Origin: an uncultured Oscillospiraceae bacterium
GTDB lineage: Bacteria; Bacillota; Clostridia; Oscillospirales; Ruminococcaceae
Length of the DNA stretch: 61,742 nucleotides
Assembly (NCBI GenBank): GCA_949295465.1
Contig: CASFKY010000055.1
Location: forward strand, 1-61,742
Reading direction: 5' to 3'
In this document: positions 25,427 to 34,135 of the stretch, one piece after another
How the letters are laid out: every line of letters starts with the position of its first letter
Numbering within the stretch: position 1 is the stretch's first letter
Position numbers and translations under genes: made by a program
The notes under the pieces: generated by a model
Told to the model about the DNA's origin: nothing
Databases searched by the model: none
The model's input: only the letters and a program-made list of their open reading frames with translations

Positions 25427-26090
25427 AAAACGTCAGGAAAAACTTGTGTGCCTTTTCAAGCGGTATCTGCTGCTCTGCGCCGGGCTGGCCATCATGGCGC
25501 TGGGGGTGGCTTTTTCCATCAAGGCCTCGCTGGGCACCTCCCCCATCTCCAGCCTGCCCTATGTGCTCAGCCAGTTCACCTTCCTCAGCGTGGGCACTGC
25601 CACCATCCTGATGCATGTGGCCTTTATCTGCATGCAGATTTTGCTGCTGCGCCGTCAGTATGACCCCATCCAGCTGATCCAGCTGCCGGTGGCCCTGGTG
25701 TTCGGGGCCCTCACCGACCTGGCGGTCTGGCTTTTGCAGGGGGTCAACACCAGTTCCTATCTGATGCAGTGGCTGCTGTGCGCGGTGGGCATCCTGCTGG
25801 TGGGCATCGGCGTGAGCTTTGAGGTCACCGCCAATGTGGTCACCCTGGCCGGCGAAGGGATGGTGCTGGCCTTCTGCAAAGCTTTCCGGCTCAAGTTCCC
25901 CAACGTGAAGATCGGCTTTGACGTGAGCCTGGTGGTGATCGCCTGCCTGCTCTCGGTGCTGTTTTTGGGCGGGCTTGTGGGCGTGCGGGAGGGCACCATC
26001 GCGGCGGCCCTGCTGGTGGGCCTCACCGCCCGCCAGGTAAACCGCCCCATGAAGCGTTTTGCCCAGCTCTACCTGACCCCCGCCGCCTGA
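25407..26090 (+). CDS. YczE-like membrane protein (YitT/DUF6198 type)
   Basis: A 227-residue protein with five to six transmembrane segments and the conserved motif VAFSIKASLGTSPISSLPYVLSQF, typical of YczE/YyaS/YitT-like proteins of unknown transport function. ATG 25407 is preceded by GGGAG at 7 nt; it overlaps the MarR gene by 20 bp, so the pair is translationally linked and the MarR likely controls it. Confidence 0.85.
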   Translation: MVVMKDKKRQEKLVCLFKRYLLLCAGLAIMALGVAFSIKASLGTSPISSLPYVLSQFTFLSVGTATILMHVAFICMQILLLRRQYDPIQLIQLPVALVFGALTDLAVWLLQGVNTSSYLMQWLLCAVGILLVGIGVSFEVTANVVTLAGEGMVLAFCKAFRLKFPNVKIGFDVSLVVIACLLSVLFLGGLVGVREGTIAAALLVGLTARQVNRPMKRFAQLYLTPAA

Positions 26091-26120
26091 GCGGCCGGGC
26101 ATCACAGCTGCAAAAACCAA

Positions 26121-26151
26121 GAGAGCCGGCCCGGAGGCCGGCTCTCTTTTT
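26121..26151 (+). terminator. Terminator of the MarR/YczE-like operon
   Basis: GAGAGCCGGCC and GGCCGGCTCTC pair with a CGGA loop, followed by TTTTT. Confidence 0.9.
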
Positions 26152-26240
26152 GTGCGTTCTTTGTGGGTGGTGATGCCGCTCCCCCGGCCGCTTTTCTGGC
26201 CGGGGATGCCTCTCGGGGCGGTTGGGGCAGCCGGGGAAAA

Positions 26241-27023
26241 TCAGGAATTTTGCTGATCCTGGCCCTCCTGCCCGGCCTTTTCGGGGAAGTGATACCGCTC
26301 CTTGCCCTTGGTGGCCTTGCCGTACTCGATGGCCCCGGTGGGGCAGCCGTTCAGGCAGGCCGTGCAGTGGGTGCAGTGCTTGCCCCAGCGGGGGCGGCCC
26401 TCTTCCATGCGGATGTTGTCCAGGGGGCAGAGCTGGGCGCAGCGGCCGCAGCCGATGCAGGCCTCGGTGACCCGAAACTTCTCGGCCCGGATCTGGAAGC
26501 GATAGAACATCTGGTTGATGAACCCGGACTTCAGCCCGTCCATGGCGGCGGCGGGGATGGCCGGGAAAGCCTTGCCCTCCCGGATGAACCGGGCGGCAGC
26601 CTCCAGCCGGGGGCCGGCCTCCTGCACCATCTCCTCGGCCTGCCGGGGGCTCGGCGCCTTAAAGAGGACGATATAGTTGTCCGGCATCACCACCGGCAGG
26701 GTGCCCCGGCACTCAAAGCCCTTCTCCCGGCAGAGCTCCTGGTTCTGCTGCCAGGCCCGGCCGGTCTCGCCGCCGCAGGTCATCACAAAATAGGCCTGTT
26801 TGCTGCCGCCGAATTCTCCCTGCCGAATAAAATCCGCAAAGACCCGGGGCATCTGCCAGGCATAGGTGGGGCAGACAAACACCCAGGGGGTGTCGGATTG
26901 CAGCTTTGCCTTCCTGCCTGTCTTCAAAAACTCGGCGGCGTCCCGGCACTCCTCCCCCAGCTTCTGGGCCAGCGCCTGGGCACAGTACCGGCTGTTGCCG
27001 GTGCCGGTGAAATATACGATCAT
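26241..27023 (-). CDS. EFR1-family flavodoxin-ferredoxin fusion protein
   Basis: A 260-residue protein: flavodoxin-like N-terminus (MIVYFTGTGNSRYCAQALAQKL, a phosphate-binding TGTGNS loop) and a C-terminal 2[4Fe-4S] ferredoxin with CIGCGRCAQLCPLDNI and CTHCTACLNGCPTGAI. EFR1 proteins are electron carriers in anaerobes, reducing unknown partners. ATG 27023 follows GGAAAGGAGAGG. An inverted repeat overlaps its promoter, which suggests a dedicated repressor. Confidence 0.93.
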   Translation of the reverse strand: MIVYFTGTGNSRYCAQALAQKLGEECRDAAEFLKTGRKAKLQSDTPWVFVCPTYAWQMPRVFADFIRQGEFGGSKQAYFVMTCGGETGRAWQQNQELCREKGFECRGTLPVVMPDNYIVLFKAPSPRQAEEMVQEAGPRLEAAARFIREGKAFPAIPAAAMDGLKSGFINQMFYRFQIRAEKFRVTEACIGCGRCAQLCPLDNIRMEEGRPRWGKHCTHCTACLNGCPTGAIEYGKATKGKERYHFPEKAGQEGQDQQNS

Positions 27024-27067
27024 GGGATCCTCTCCTTTCCCGGGGGCTTTGGGGCCCCTTTTGCACA

Positions 27068-27120
27068 GTATACCAGATATTCTGCCGTTTGCCAAAGCGG
27101 GCCATACCTGCTTTGGCAAA
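27068..27120 (-). promoter_or_regulatory. EFR1 promoter overlapped by an 11-bp perfect inverted repeat
   Basis: Minus strand -35 TTGGCA (27095-27090), 16-bp spacer, -10 TATACT (27073-27068). TTTGCCAAAGC (27088-27098) and GCTTTGGCAAA (27110-27120) form a perfect dyad with an 11-bp gap whose inner arm covers the -35, a probable operator. Confidence 0.65.
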
Positions 27121-27151
27121 AAAGGGGCGGCCCGGCGGGCCGCCCCTTTTT
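27119..27151 (-). terminator. Terminator of the ABC exporter operon
   Basis: AAAGGGGCGGCCC and GGGCCGCCCCTTTT pair; both strands end in A/T runs. It lies after the ABC gene stop at 27163. Confidence 0.8.
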
Positions 27152-27162
27152 CGTTGGTATGA

Positions 27163-29052
27163 TTACGCCGGTTCCTCGGCAAAGTTGCCGGTGTACAGCT
27201 GATAGTATTTGCCCTTCTTGGCAATGAGCTCGTCGTGGGTACCCCGCTCGATGATGCGGCCCTGGTCCATCACCATGATGCAGTCGGCGTTGCGCACGGT
27301 GGAAAGCCGGTGGGCGATCACAAAGGTGGTGCGGCCGGTCATCAGAGCATCCATGCCGTCCTGCACCAGCTTTTCGGTGCGGGTATCGATGCTGCTGGTG
27401 GCCTCATCCAGGATCAGCACCGGCGGGTCGGCCACCGCGGCCCGGGCAATGGCCAGCAGCTGGCGCTGGCCCTGGCTCAGGTTGGCGCCGTCCCCGGTGA
27501 GCAGGGTGTTGTAGCCGTCCGGCAGCCGGCGGATAAAACCGTCGGCGTTGGCCAGCCTGGCCGCCGCCATGCACTCCTCGTCGGTGGCCTCCAGGTTGCC
27601 GTAGCGGATGTTCTCCATCACGGTGCCGGTGAACAGGTGGGTCTCTTGCAGCACCATGCCCATGCTGCGGCGCAGGTCCGCCTGTTTGATCTTGTTGATG
27701 TTGATGCCGTCATAGCGGATCTTGCCGTCGGCAATGTCGTAGAAGCGGTTGATCAGGTTGGTGATGGTGGTCTTGCCGGCGCCGGTGGCGCCCACAAAGG
27801 CGATCTTCTGGCCGGGTTTTGCCCACAGGCTGATGTTGTGCAGCACCATCTTCTTCTCGTCATAGCCGAAATCCACATCGTCCAGCACCACGCTGCCCTC
27901 CAGCTTGGTGTAGGTGATGGTGCCGTCCGCCTTGTGGGGATGCTTCCAGGCCCAGACATTGGTGCGCTGGGGCACCTCTTCCATCTGGCCGTCCGCCTTC
28001 TCCCGGGCGCTCACCAGCTCCACATAGCCCTCGTCAGACTCGGGGGTCTGGTCCATCAGGGTAAAGACACGCTGGGCGCCGGCGGCGGCGTTCACCACAA
28101 AGTTGATCTGCATGCTCACCTGGGTGATGGGGTTGGTGAAGCTCTTGTTCAGCCCCACAAAGGTGACCACGGTGCCCAGGGTGACCCCGGCCAGCCCGTT
28201 GATGCCCAGCACGGCGCCCACAATGGCCACCAGGGCATAGCTCAGCCAGCCGATGTTGGCGTTGATGGGCATGAGGAGGTTTGCGTATCGGTTGGCCTTG
28301 TTGGCGCTGTCCCGCAAGGCCTCGTTCACCTTGCGGAAATCCGCCTTGGCGGCCTCCTCGTGGCAGAACACCTTGACCACCTTCTGGCCGTCCAGCATCT
28401 CCTCGATGAAGCCGTCCACAATGCCCAGATCCCGCTGCTGGCGGATGTAGTACTTGCCGGACAACTTGGAGAAGTTGGAGGTGACCAGGAACATCACCGC
28501 CGCGGTGCACAGGGAGATGACCGTGAGGGCCGGGTTGAGCAGGATCATGGTGACGAGGGTGGCCACCATGGTGATCACCGAGTTGATGATCTGGGGAATG
28601 CTCTGGCTGAGCAGCTGGCGCAGGGTGTCCACATCGTTGGTGTACACCGACATGATGTCCCCGTGGGCATGGGTGTCGAAGTACTTGATGGGCAGGCTCT
28701 CCATCCGGCTGAACAGCTCATCCCGCAGCCGGCGCATGGTGCCCTGGCTCACCGAAACCATGATGCGGTTGTAGGAGAACGCCGCCACCACGCCGGCCGC
28801 CATGATGACCGCCAGCTGCTGTACGTCGTGGGCCAGGCCGCTGAAGTCCCGGGAGCCGCTGGCCAGCATGGGGGTGATGTAGTTGTCCACCAGTTTCTGG
28901 GGGAAGGTTGCCCCCACCACGGTGGCCACTGCCGAGATCAGGATACACAGGATCACCAGCAGAAAGGGAATTTTATAGTAATGCAGCATATACCGGAGAA
29001 CCCGGTTCAGCACCCCCATGGATTCGGGGGTAAACCGCTTTTGTTTGTTCAT
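27163..29052 (-). CDS. Heterodimeric ABC exporter, consensus-site subunit
   Basis: A 629-residue fused TMD-NBD exporter half. Six transmembrane segments (about 20-330) precede a nucleotide-binding domain with Walker A GATGAGKTT, signature LSQGQRQ, Walker B VLILDEATSSIDT with a catalytic Glu, and H-loop IAHRLST. The signature is LSQGQ rather than LSGGQ, the pattern seen in one half of heterodimeric exporters such as TM287/288, where its partner carries the degenerate catalytic residues. It follows the partner gene by 14 nt. Substrate unknown; lipid or drug export is typical of the group. ATG 29052 has GAGAGGAGGAG upstream. Confidence 0.93.
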   Translation of the reverse strand: MNKQKRFTPESMGVLNRVLRYMLHYYKIPFLLVILCILISAVATVVGATFPQKLVDNYITPMLASGSRDFSGLAHDVQQLAVIMAAGVVAAFSYNRIMVSVSQGTMRRLRDELFSRMESLPIKYFDTHAHGDIMSVYTNDVDTLRQLLSQSIPQIINSVITMVATLVTMILLNPALTVISLCTAAVMFLVTSNFSKLSGKYYIRQQRDLGIVDGFIEEMLDGQKVVKVFCHEEAAKADFRKVNEALRDSANKANRYANLLMPINANIGWLSYALVAIVGAVLGINGLAGVTLGTVVTFVGLNKSFTNPITQVSMQINFVVNAAAGAQRVFTLMDQTPESDEGYVELVSAREKADGQMEEVPQRTNVWAWKHPHKADGTITYTKLEGSVVLDDVDFGYDEKKMVLHNISLWAKPGQKIAFVGATGAGKTTITNLINRFYDIADGKIRYDGININKIKQADLRRSMGMVLQETHLFTGTVMENIRYGNLEATDEECMAAARLANADGFIRRLPDGYNTLLTGDGANLSQGQRQLLAIARAAVADPPVLILDEATSSIDTRTEKLVQDGMDALMTGRTTFVIAHRLSTVRNADCIMVMDQGRIIERGTHDELIAKKGKYYQLYTGNFAEEPA

Positions 29053-29066
29053 GCTCTCTCCTCCTC

Positions 29067-30806
29067 TCACGCGGGCTGATCGAAGTCGCCGCCGCCCTTG
29101 ACCTGGGACTCATAAATCTCCCGGTAGATGGCGTTGGTCTTGAGCAGGTTTTCGTGGGTGTCAAAGCCGTTCACCTGGCCGTTGTCCAGCACCAGGATCC
29201 GATCGGCGCCCTCCACGCTGGAGATCCGCTGGGCGATGATGATCTTGGTGGTGCCGGGGATCTTCTGGGCAAAGGCCTGGCGGATCTTGGCGTCGGTGGC
29301 GGTGTCCACGGCGCTGGTGGAGTCATCCAGGATCAGCACCTTGGGCTTTTTCAAAAGTGCCCGGGCGATGCAAAGCCGCTGCTTCTGGCCGCCGGAAACG
29401 TTGGCGCCGCCCCGCTCGATGCGGGTCTGGTAGCCGTCGGGCAGCCGATCGATGAACTCGTCGGCGCAGGCCGCCTTGCAGGCCTCGATGCACTCCTGGT
29501 CGGTGGCATCCGGGTTGCCCCAGCGCAGGTTGTCCAGGATGGTGCCCGAGAAGAGGGTGTTCTTTTGCAGCACCACCGACACCTGGTTGCGCAGCGCCTC
29601 CATGTCATAGCGGCGCACGTCCACGCCGCCCACCTTGACGGCGCCCTCGTCCACGTCGTACAGCCGGCAGATCAGGTTGACCAGGCTGCTCTTGCCCGAG
29701 CCGGTGCCGCCGATGACGCCGATGGTCTCGCCGGAACGGATGTGCAGGTCGATGTGGGACAGCGCGTTCTTGCCGCTGCCGTGCTTGTAGGAAAAGCTCA
29801 CGTTCTCAAAGTCCACACTGCCGTCGGCCACCTGGTATACCGGCTGGTCCGGGTCGCGCAGGTCGGGGGTCTCGCTGAGCACCTCGCCGATGCGGCGCAC
29901 GCTGGCCAGGGACATGCTGATCATCACCACCACCATGGACAGCATCATCAGGCTCATGAGCAGGGACATGATGTAGCTGAACAGGCTGGTGAGGTCGCCG
30001 GTGGAGAGGCTGCCCTCCACAATGAACTGGGCGCCGAACCAGGACACCGAGATGATGCAGAAGTAGACGGCCACCATCATGGCGGGGTTGTTGAAGGCCA
30101 GCAGGCCCTCGGCCTTCACGAACATCCGATACAGCCCCTGGGAGGCCTTGGCAAACTTTTTGTTTTCGTACCCCTCCCGCACAAAGGCCTTTACCACCCG
30201 GATGGCGGAGATGTTCTCCTGCACGCTGGCGTTCAGGTCGTCGTATTTCTGGAACACCCGGTTGAAGATCCGCAGGGTCACCACCATGATGGTGCCGATG
30301 ACGATTGCCAGAAACACCACCGCGATGAGGAACATGGAGCTCAGCCGGGGGCTGATGACCAGGCACATGATGAAGCTGAAAACCAGCATCAGGGGCGCGC
30401 GCACCGCGATGCGGATGATCATCATGAAGGCGTTCTGCACGTTGGTGATGTCGGTGGTCATCCGGGTCACCAGGCCGGGCACGCTGAACTTGTCGATGTT
30501 GGAAAAGCTGAAGGTCTGGATGTTGTCATACACAGCCTGGCGCAGATTTGCTGCCAGGCCCGAGGCCGAGCTGGCGGCAAACCGGCCGGCCATGGCGCCG
30601 AACACCAGGCTGAGGAAGGCCATCCCCACCATGAGGGCCCCGTAGAAGTAGACCTTGGACAGGTTGCCCGCTTCCAGGCCCTGGTCGATGATGAGGGCCG
30701 TCACAAAGGGCAGCAGGATCTCCATCACCACCTCCAGGGCGGCCATGCTGATGCAGAGGAAGGTGTCCTTCTTATATTGCTTCAGCTGTTTGAGTACTTT
30801 CTTCAA
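29067..30806 (-). CDS. Heterodimeric ABC exporter, degenerate-site subunit
   Basis: A 579-residue exporter half. Six transmembrane segments precede a nucleotide-binding domain with Walker A GGTGSGKSS and signature VSGGQKQ. Walker B reads LILDDSTSAVDT, with Asp in place of the catalytic Glu, and the H-loop reads IIAQRISSV, with Gln in place of His. These two changes mark the degenerate ATPase site of heterodimeric exporters such as TM287/288 and BmrCD, so one site holds ATP while the other hydrolyses. It lies between the MarR gene, which it overlaps by 35 bp, and its partner. Confidence 0.94.
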   Translation of the reverse strand: MKKVLKQLKQYKKDTFLCISMAALEVVMEILLPFVTALIIDQGLEAGNLSKVYFYGALMVGMAFLSLVFGAMAGRFAASSASGLAANLRQAVYDNIQTFSFSNIDKFSVPGLVTRMTTDITNVQNAFMMIIRIAVRAPLMLVFSFIMCLVISPRLSSMFLIAVVFLAIVIGTIMVVTLRIFNRVFQKYDDLNASVQENISAIRVVKAFVREGYENKKFAKASQGLYRMFVKAEGLLAFNNPAMMVAVYFCIISVSWFGAQFIVEGSLSTGDLTSLFSYIMSLLMSLMMLSMVVVMISMSLASVRRIGEVLSETPDLRDPDQPVYQVADGSVDFENVSFSYKHGSGKNALSHIDLHIRSGETIGVIGGTGSGKSSLVNLICRLYDVDEGAVKVGGVDVRRYDMEALRNQVSVVLQKNTLFSGTILDNLRWGNPDATDQECIEACKAACADEFIDRLPDGYQTRIERGGANVSGGQKQRLCIARALLKKPKVLILDDSTSAVDTATDAKIRQAFAQKIPGTTKIIIAQRISSVEGADRILVLDNGQVNGFDTHENLLKTNAIYREIYESQVKGGGDFDQPA

Positions 30807-31263
30807 AATCTTCTCTCCTCTCAGCGGAATCGCCGGGCTGCGCAGACAGATTTTCCATCATTTTCTTCTGCAATCTTCCCAGTTCTTCCAGCTCTTCTTC
30901 TGAAAAATCCCGATACATCTGCCGGTAAGCCTGGCGGGTGGCCCGGTTGAGGCTCTCCTGTACCCGGGCCCCCTTTTCGGTGTGGAACAGCAGCTTGCAC
31001 CGCTCGTCCCGGGCACAGGTCTCCACCCGCACATAGCCGTTTTCCCGCAGGTATTTCAGCACACGGCAGAGCGTGGCTTTGGAAAACCCGAACTCCCGGT
31101 GGATGGCGGTGAGGGACGTGCCCTCCCGGGCATGGTCCAGGATAAAGGCCAGCAGATACCCCTGGGCCGCTGTCAGCCCCATACCGGCCAGCATCCGATC
31201 GGTCATCCGCTCCATCTGGATGCTGATGCGCCGGTTCTGCAAAGCCAGTGTTCTCTGATCCAT
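30772..31263 (-). CDS. MarR-family regulator of the ABC exporter operon
   Basis: A 163-residue winged-helix protein: RMTDRMLAGMGLTAAQGYLLAFILDHAREGTSLTAIHREFGFSKATLCRVLKYLRENGYVRVE. It is the first gene of the operon. The start ATG 31263 follows GAGGTG at 6 nt; two earlier start codons in the same frame have no ribosome site. The last 35 bp overlap the first ABC gene. Likely a repressor of a drug-type exporter. Confidence 0.9.
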   Translation of the reverse strand: MDQRTLALQNRRISIQMERMTDRMLAGMGLTAAQGYLLAFILDHAREGTSLTAIHREFGFSKATLCRVLKYLRENGYVRVETCARDERCKLLFHTEKGARVQESLNRATRQAYRQMYRDFSEEELEELGRLQKKMMENLSAQPGDSAERREDFEESTQTAEAI

Positions 31264-31296
31264 CCCCATCACCTCTTTTGTCATTGGTTAGGATGA

Positions 31297-31346
31297 GAAC
31301 TGTTTCGTACGTTCCCTTTTATACCACGGTCCGCCTTGTATGTGAA
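31297..31346 (-). promoter_or_regulatory. Promoter of the MarR/ABC operon
   Basis: Minus strand -35 TTCACA (31346-31341), 17-bp spacer, -10 TATAAA (31323-31318). GAAC-N10-GTTC (31297-31314) lies over the start site and may be the operator. Confidence 0.6.
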
Positions 31347-31432
31347 ATTCAAATGTGTTATTATCTATAAAAGACTTTTATCGATATTTTTTATTTATCC
31401 GCTGCCAGGCCATTTTTTCAGGAGAAGCTGCC

Positions 31433-32311
31433 ATGAACACCACCCAGCTGGAATGTTTTCTCACCGTCGCCGATTTCCTCAATTTTTCCCGGGCAGCCGA
31501 GCGGCTCCACATCACCCAGCCAGCGGTGAGCCACCAGATCAGCTCGCTGGAGGACGAGCTGGGTACCAAGCTCTTTTTCCGCACCAGCAAGAGCGTGCGT
31601 CTGACCCAGGCGGGCCACCTGTTCACCCAGTATGCGAGGGAGATTCTCAAGCTCTCCCGCCTGTCGGCGGCCCGGCTGAAGGAGTGGCAGGAGGAGCTGC
31701 CCCAGCAGCTGGGCATCGGCTGCCGCAATTTTGTGGAGCTGCGGCTGCTGCGTCCGGCGCTGGAACAGCTGCGCCTCCAGATGCCCCAGCTGCTGTCGGT
31801 GCTGCGGATGATTCCTTTCGCCTCGGCAGACAATCTGCTGGAAGAGGGGGACTTGCAGGTGCTGCTCACCCTCAGCCAGAGCCTGCCCAAGAAGGCCGCC
31901 TACCGGGAGCTGGCCCGCTGCTCCCTGGCCTGCCTGTGCGCGCCGGGCCATCCCCTGGCCTCCTGTGAAACGCTCACGGTGGCCCAGCTGCAGCGGGGCG
32001 GGCGGATCGCCGCCTGCCCTCCCTCCATCTATCCCCCCGACCTGTTCACCCACCAAAGCCGGATCATCTCGGGCCGCCAGACCGACCAGGTGCTGTTCTG
32101 CGACAATCTGGAGATCGTCCACACCCTGGTGGAGAGCGGTTACGCCTTTGCCGTCCTGCCGGACCTGTCCCGCGCCCGGATGCCGGGGCTGCGGTACATC
32201 CCCATCCCCGAGATCCCGCCCCTCTCCTTCGGGGCGGCCTATGAGCCGGGCCAGCCCGGCCCTGCCCTGCGCGCCTTTCTGGATATTCTGGAAAAGACCC
32301 TGACCCCCTGA
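31433..32311 (+). CDS. LysR-family regulator
   Basis: A 292-residue LysR protein. Winged helix MNTTQLECFLTVADFLNFSRAAERLHITQPAVSHQISSLEDELGTKLFFRTSKSVRLTQAG, then a PBP2-type effector domain. ATG 31433 follows AGGAGAAG. Downstream lies the macro-domain gene, 46 nt away on the same strand, so it may be its regulator or simply a neighbour. No metabolic gene points to a ligand. Confidence 0.9.
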   Translation: MNTTQLECFLTVADFLNFSRAAERLHITQPAVSHQISSLEDELGTKLFFRTSKSVRLTQAGHLFTQYAREILKLSRLSAARLKEWQEELPQQLGIGCRNFVELRLLRPALEQLRLQMPQLLSVLRMIPFASADNLLEEGDLQVLLTLSQSLPKKAAYRELARCSLACLCAPGHPLASCETLTVAQLQRGGRIAACPPSIYPPDLFTHQSRIISGRQTDQVLFCDNLEIVHTLVESGYAFAVLPDLSRARMPGLRYIPIPEIPPLSFGAAYEPGQPGPALRAFLDILEKTLTP

Positions 32312-32357
32312 GTCCGGGGCCCTGTCATCATAAAAAAGCACCAAAGGAGGAAGAACC

Positions 32358-33350
32358 ATGCCCCTGAAAATTCTGCGCGGCGACATCACCACTTTCCGGG
32401 TGGACGCCATTGTCAACGCGGCCAACTCCAGCCTGCTGGGTGGCGGCGGAGTGGACGGCTGCATCCACCGGGCGGCGGGACCCGGACTGCTGGAGGAGTG
32501 CCGCACCCTGGGGGGCTGCCCCACCGGCAGCGCCCGGATCACCAGGGGCTACCGCCTGCCCTGCCGCTATGTGATCCACGGGGTGGGGCCGGTGTGGCAG
32601 GGCGGCGGCCGGGGTGAGGAGGAGCTGCTGGCCCGGTGCTACCGCTCCTGCCTGGCCCTGGCGTCGGAATACCGATGCCGGAGTCTCGCCTTTCCCCTCA
32701 TCTCCTCGGGGATCTTCGGGTTTCCCAAGGACAAGGCCCTGCGGATTGCGGTGGACGCCATCGGAGAGTTTTTGCTGGGCCAGGAGATGGAGATCTTCCT
32801 GGTGATCTTTGATAAGGCCTCCTACCAGATCGGCAGCCGGCTCTTTGCGGACATCGCCTCTTATATCGACGACCGATATGCCCGGGCCCACAGCGAGCCC
32901 GCCGCCAGCCAGAAAGCCCGGCGCCAGGCTGCGCTGGCCTCCCTGCCCTGTGCCGAGGCCGAGGCGGCGGGAACGCCCCCTGCCGGCCTCCAGGACGCCC
33001 TGAGCCGGCTGGACGAGAGCTTTTCCCAGATGCTGCTGCGCAAGATCGACGAAAAGGGCCTGACCGACGCCCAGTGCTACAAGAAGGCCAATGTGGACCG
33101 CAAGCTCTTTTCCAAGATCCGCTCGGACATCCACTACCGGCCCTCCAAGCCCACGGCCCTGGCCTTTGCCATTGCCCTGGAGCTGCCTCTGGAAGAAGCC
33201 CGGGATCTTCTGGCCCGGGCGGGCTTTGCCTTCTCCCCCGCCAGCAAGTTTGACGTGATTGTGGAGTACTTCATCGCCCGGGGCAACTACAACATCTTTG
33301 AGATCAACGAGGCCCTGTTTGCCTTTGACCAGAGCCTGCTGGGCGGCTGA
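32358..33350 (+). CDS. Macro-domain protein with conserved C-terminal helical domain
   Basis: A 330-residue protein. The N-terminal macro domain (about 1-165) has the ADP-ribose-binding motifs [19 protein letters not shown] and SSGIFGFP. A linker of about 50 residues precedes a C-terminal domain of roughly 110 residues ([29 protein letters not shown], then [24 protein letters not shown]) with a helix-turn-helix-like pattern of unknown role. Macro domains bind or remove ADP-ribose or process related nucleotides. ATG 32358 follows AAAGGAGG. The vWA gene follows with a 95-bp gap. The pairing suggests a two-protein system (inference). Confidence 0.88.
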   Translation: MPLKILRGDITTFRVDAIVNAANSSLLGGGGVDGCIHRAAGPGLLEECRTLGGCPTGSARITRGYRLPCRYVIHGVGPVWQGGGRGEEELLARCYRSCLALASEYRCRSLAFPLISSGIFGFPKDKALRIAVDAIGEFLLGQEMEIFLVIFDKASYQIGSRLFADIASYIDDRYARAHSEPAASQKARRQAALASLPCAEAEAAGTPPAGLQDALSRLDESFSQMLLRKIDEKGLTDAQCYKKANVDRKLFSKIRSDIHYRPSKPTALAFAIALELPLEEARDLLARAGFAFSPASKFDVIVEYFIARGNYNIFEINEALFAFDQSLLGG

Positions 33351-33390
33351 GGGCTTTTGTCGCCCGGCAGACGACCTGCCAAGACCCAAA

Positions 33391-33438
33391 TCCCCCTATA
33401 CTGTGTACAAGGAAACATTCACACACAGTACAGGGGGA
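33391..33438 (+). promoter_or_regulatory. Hairpin overlapping the ribosome binding site of the vWA gene
   Basis: TCCCCCTATACTGTGT (33391-33406) pairs with ACACAGTACAGGGGGA (33423-33438) with one mismatch over 16 bp and a 16-nt loop. The right arm contains the GGGGGA ribosome site just 7 nt before the ATG at 33446, so folding would hide it. It needs transcription from upstream to form. Confidence 0.6.
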
Positions 33439-33445
33439 TTTTCAA

Positions 33446-34135
33446 ATGAAAAAAGAATTGAGCGAACTGGTATTCATCCTGGATCGGAGCGGGTCCATGG
33501 CGGGGCTGGAGGAGGACACCATCGGGGGATTCAACGCCCTGTTGAAAAAGCAGAAAGAGCAGGAGGGAGAGGCCTTCCTCTCCACCCTGCTCTTCGATCA
33601 TCGGGTACAGGTGCTCCACGACCGGCTGCCCCTGCGCCGGGTAGAACCTCTCACCCAAAAGGACTATTTTGTGGGGGGCTCCACCGCCCTGCTGGACGCT
33701 TTGGGCGGGGCCATCCGCCACATCGGCGCCATCCACCGATATGCCCGCCCGGAGGACCGGCCCGGGCACACCCTCTTTGTGATCACCACCGACGGAATGG
33801 AGAACGCCAGCCGCCGGTACACCGCGGCCCAGGTGCGGCAGATGATCCGGCGCCAGAGGGAGCGGTACGGCTGGGAATTTCTCTTTCTGGGGGCCAATAT
33901 GGACGCGGTGCAGACGGCGGCCCACCTGGGCATCGACCCTCACCGGGCCGCCAACTATTGCAGCGACGCCCAGGGCACCCGCATGAGCTACGAGACCCTG
34001 AGCGACGCGGTGGGCTGCCTGCGGGCCAGCCGGCCCCTGGCCGCCGACTGGAAGGAGGCGCTGGAGGAGGACCTGCGCCGCCGGGGCGGGCTCAGAAATC
34101 CAGCCGGGAGGGGTCGATCCGATCTTTCTCGGTGA
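33446..34135 (+). CDS. von Willebrand factor A (vWA)-domain protein
   Basis: A 229-residue cytosolic vWA protein. MIDAS metal-site motifs are DRSGSM (residues 12-17 region), STALLD and TTDGME, all intact, so it should bind Mg2+ and a partner protein. The closest layout resembles TerY-like stress-response vWA proteins, but no Ter genes are nearby. The 3' end overlaps the convergent acetyltransferase gene by 44 bp. It follows the macro-domain gene and a hairpin over its ribosome site. Function unknown. Confidence 0.85.
   Translation: MKKELSELVFILDRSGSMAGLEEDTIGGFNALLKKQKEQEGEAFLSTLLFDHRVQVLHDRLPLRRVEPLTQKDYFVGGSTALLDALGGAIRHIGAIHRYARPEDRPGHTLFVITTDGMENASRRYTAAQVRQMIRRQRERYGWEFLFLGANMDAVQTAAHLGIDPHRAANYCSDAQGTRMSYETLSDAVGCLRASRPLAADWKEALEEDLRRRGGLRNPAGRGRSDLSR

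Noticed and set aside
33398-33403. TATACT as a -10 of the vWA gene
   Set aside because: No -35 lies at a suitable distance and the bases fit better as the left arm of the hairpin.
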